NCBI GenBank assembly: GCA_014138725.1
Contig: JACJID010000007.1
Location: forward strand, 1-64,000
Origin: Kutzneria viridogrisea
GTDB lineage: Bacteria > Actinomycetota > Actinomycetes > Mycobacteriales > Pseudonocardiaceae
Direction of reading: 5' to 3'
Length of the DNA stretch: 64,000 bases
Each line of letters begins with the position of its first letter. The stretch's first letter is position 1. The notes under the pieces are model-generated. The model made no database searches, was not told the origin of the DNA, and worked only from the letters and a program-made list of their open reading frames with translations. The position numbers and the translations under genes were made by a program. This document shows, one piece after another, positions 62,245-64,000 of this stretch.

Positions 62245-63616
62245 GCTGAGCACCTCCCTTCGCACGAATGCGGGCATCCACCTGTGCCGTCGGCATCATG
62301 GCCAGCTCACGCCTGGGCAGCACGAGAGCCGTTTGCCAGCACCGTTCCAGGGTGTCGTCGATGTCCCGGGTCTCGTCCGGCCGCTGGTTGACCAGTTCGC
62401 GGTCGAACGCCTCCTCGAAGCTCAGGTACGGCAGGTCGCGCTCGCTGACCGCGGCCTGCCCCACCAGATCGGCCAGCTCCCGCACCTGCCGGGCCTTGGC
62501 CAGCGCCGAGAGCAACTGCGCGGCGAGGTCCAGGTGGTCGGCGCGAGTGTGGCCGGCACCGGCACCCCTGCGCATCAGCCGTGACAGTGAGGCCAGCGCG
62601 TCCACCGGCGGATAGACGCCCCGGGCGTGCGCCTGGCTGGAGAGCACGATCTGCCCCTCGGTGATGTACCCGGTCAGGTCCGCGACCGGATGCGTGATGT
62701 CGCCCGCGGGCATCGTCAACACGGGCAGCACGGTGACCGACCCCGGCCGGTCCCTGATCCGCCCGCAGCGCTCGTACAGCGAGGCGAGATCGCTGTAGAG
62801 GTAACCGGGATACGCCCGGCGGGCCGGGATCTCGCCGCGGGCGGCGGAGACCTCCCGCAGCGCCTCGGCGTAGCTGGTCATGTCGGTCATGACCACCAGC
62901 ACGTGCCTGCCACCGGTGAACGCCAGTTCCTCGGCGACGGTGAGGGCCAGCCTCGGGGTGATGACGCGCTCGATCACCGGGTCGTCGGCCAGGTTGAGCA
63001 GCAGCACCACCTCACCCTCGGCCGTCCGTGCCTCCAGCGCGTCACGGACCAGCGAGCCGTCGGCGTGGGTCAGGCCCATCCCGGCGAACACCACGCAGAA
63101 CGGCGCGCCACCCGCGGTCGCGTTGGCGGCGATCTGCGTGGCCAACTCCAGGTGCGGCAGCCCCGGCACGGAGAAGATCGGCAGCTTCTGGCCGCGGACG
63201 AGGGTGGTGAGCGCGTCCACGGCCGACACACCGGTCAGCACCGGCTCACTGGGCGGTTCCCGCCACGTCGGGTTGAGCGGGTACCCGGACACCGGCGCCG
63301 TGGTCGCGCTGAGCACCGGCGGGCCGCCGTCGATCGGGTCGCCGCGCCCGTCGCACACCCGGCCAAGCCACCCCGTCCCCACCGGAATGCGCATCGGGTG
63401 GCCCACGAAGGTCAGCCCGGTGCCGGTGGGGCTCATGCCCGCGGTGCCCTCCAGCACCTGCACCACGGCAGTGCCCCGATCGACCTCCAGTACCAGACCA
63501 TGCCTGGTTTCCCCTGAATCGAGACGAATGCTGACGGAATCATCCCATCCGACGCCCCGCACCCCGTCGACCACGACCAGCGGTCCCCGCAATTCGCCGA
63601 CGCCGGTGTACTCCAC
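62135..63616 (-). CDS. ntpB: V/A-type ATPase subunit B
   Basis: A 493-residue non-catalytic nucleotide-binding subunit from GTG 63616 after GGAGG. Family motifs: VEYTGVGELRGPLVVVDGV, GQKLPIFSVPGLPHLELATQ (in place of a Walker A), HVLVVMTDMTSYAEALREVS, ARRAYPGYLYSDLASLYERC, and TGYITEGQIVLSSQAHARGV. The last 37 residues lie in the overlap with ntpD and look like non-conserved tail. It starts 2 bp after the subunit A stop. Confidence 0.93.
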   Translation of the reverse strand: MEYTGVGELRGPLVVVDGVRGVGWDDSVSIRLDSGETRHGLVLEVDRGTAVVQVLEGTAGMSPTGTGLTFVGHPMRIPVGTGWLGRVCDGRGDPIDGGPPVLSATTAPVSGYPLNPTWREPPSEPVLTGVSAVDALTTLVRGQKLPIFSVPGLPHLELATQIAANATAGGAPFCVVFAGMGLTHADGSLVRDALEARTAEGEVVLLLNLADDPVIERVITPRLALTVAEELAFTGGRHVLVVMTDMTSYAEALREVSAARGEIPARRAYPGYLYSDLASLYERCGRIRDRPGSVTVLPVLTMPAGDITHPVADLTGYITEGQIVLSSQAHARGVYPPVDALASLSRLMRRGAGAGHTRADHLDLAAQLLSALAKARQVRELADLVGQAAVSERDLPYLSFEEAFDRELVNQRPDETRDIDDTLERCWQTALVLPRRELAMMPTAQVDARIRAKGGAQHADTAGAGGPSVVAGQTGPRHQGRGDARTEATRSPS

Positions 63617-63618
63617 GT

Positions 63619-64000
63619 CTACGACACCTCCGCCAAGCGGGCCAGCACGATGTCCCGGCGCTCGCACACCTCGTCGGCAGTGCGGGCCTCCTCACGGGCG
63701 CGCAGCAGCGGACCGAAGTCGAGCTTCTCGACGGCCTGCGCGGCGGTTCCGGAGCCGACGGCACGCCGGCAGCCCTCGATCACCGCGAGCACGGACGACA
63801 CCAGGGCCTCGGCCCGCTCGTCAGAACAGAAGGAGTCCACAGTAGACAGTGAACTCTGCTGGAGCACCGCCTCACGGATCAGGCGTCCGGCCAGCACCGC
63901 GACCCGTTCGTGATCGGGTAGTGCGCCGATCCCGACGAGCTCGGCGAGGCTGCCCACCCGGTCGGCCTCGCCGAGCAGGCTGACCAGGGTGACCCGCATG
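63619..64000 (-). CDS. ntpA: V/A-type ATPase subunit A (C-terminal part)
   Basis: The visible 126 residues match the C-terminal helical domain of catalytic subunit A: EADRVGSLAELVGIGALPDH, ERVAVLAGRLIREAVLQQSS, LSTVDSFCSDERAEALVSSV. In other V/A ATPases this region reads as QLVGxDALPxxxR....REDFLQQNAF..VDTFCP. The gene continues beyond the window, so the catalytic P-loop cannot be seen. It confirms an A-B-D gene order. Confidence 0.9.
   Translation of the reverse strand, partial: MRVTLVSLLGEADRVGSLAELVGIGALPDHERVAVLAGRLIREAVLQQSSLSTVDSFCSDERAEALVSSVLAVIEGCRRAVGSGTAAQAVEKLDFGPLLRAREEARTADEVCERRDIVLARLAEVS

Overview
The window is high-GC DNA with dense, tightly overlapping operons and long antisense shadow frames. 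It looks like an actinobacterial chromosome; the SARP/BTAD regulator, F420-type oxidoreductase, DUF1918, RafH-type hibernation factor and PRT-hydrolase fusion would suit a Pseudonocardiales-like soil actinomycete. That placement is inference. No rRNA, tRNA or CRISPR array was recognised.

Region 1 (1-17 kb) is a mobile, decaying zone. It holds an AbrB-tyrosine recombinase pair, an IS5-type transposase relic, a TetR/F420-oxidoreductase divergent pair with a palindromic operator, small hypothetical genes, an intact IS30 element that broke a beta-propeller gene, a scrambled IS3/IS30 junction, an IS5/IS427-type element cleanly inserted in a LysR gene, and a decayed copy of a group 3b hydrogenase small subunit (about 12.9-13.15 kb).

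Region 2 (15.4-20.5 kb, minus) is an operon for a Tat-exported group 1 [NiFe] hydrogenase (small subunit, large subunit, maturation protease), followed by a SARP/NB-ARC regulator. The small subunit has Asn where a proximal-cluster Cys is expected and lacks a C-terminal membrane anchor.

Region 3 (21-34 kb, mostly plus) carries phoU, relics of a copper ATPase, CadI/ArsI and HypF, a cupredoxin, Hsp20, a pyruvate-kinase-like protein, a Tat multicopper oxidase, and a six-gene run: DUF2231 membrane protein, OmpR/HK two-component system, ferric-reductase-like membrane flavoprotein, FMN-binding lipoprotein-like protein and ApbE. The run looks like a covalent-flavin electron-transfer module.

Region 4 (34-49 kb, mostly minus) resembles the M. 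tuberculosis DosR regulon in content: DUF1918 (Rv0569-like), PRT-hydrolase fusion (Rv0571c-like), Acg-like nitroreductase, RafH, DUF2267, CBS/BON relic and universal stress proteins. It also has a coupled acs-pdhA-pdhB-pdhC-ACP operon and class I FBP aldolase.

Region 5 (49.5-59.3 kb, minus) is a group 3b NAD(P)-linked [NiFe] hydrogenase locus (HydB, cNMP-binding protein, HydG, HydD, then HypF-HypC-HypD-HypE, HydA, protease). Region 6 (59.4-64 kb, minus) has V/A-type ATPase subunits A (C-terminal part), B and D, coupled to a KdpD-like protein with a degenerate kinase domain.

A repeated 14-18 bp motif (about GGGRCTTTCGCCTCTGC) lies 45-90 bp upstream of at least seven of these transcription units, from hydrogenase to Hsp20 to DUF2267. 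It resembles the DosR/DevR box, so much of 20-59 kb is probably one oxygen/redox-responsive regulon combining H2 oxidation, acetate/pyruvate metabolism, ribosome hibernation and stress proteins. No NarL-type DosR gene is in the window.
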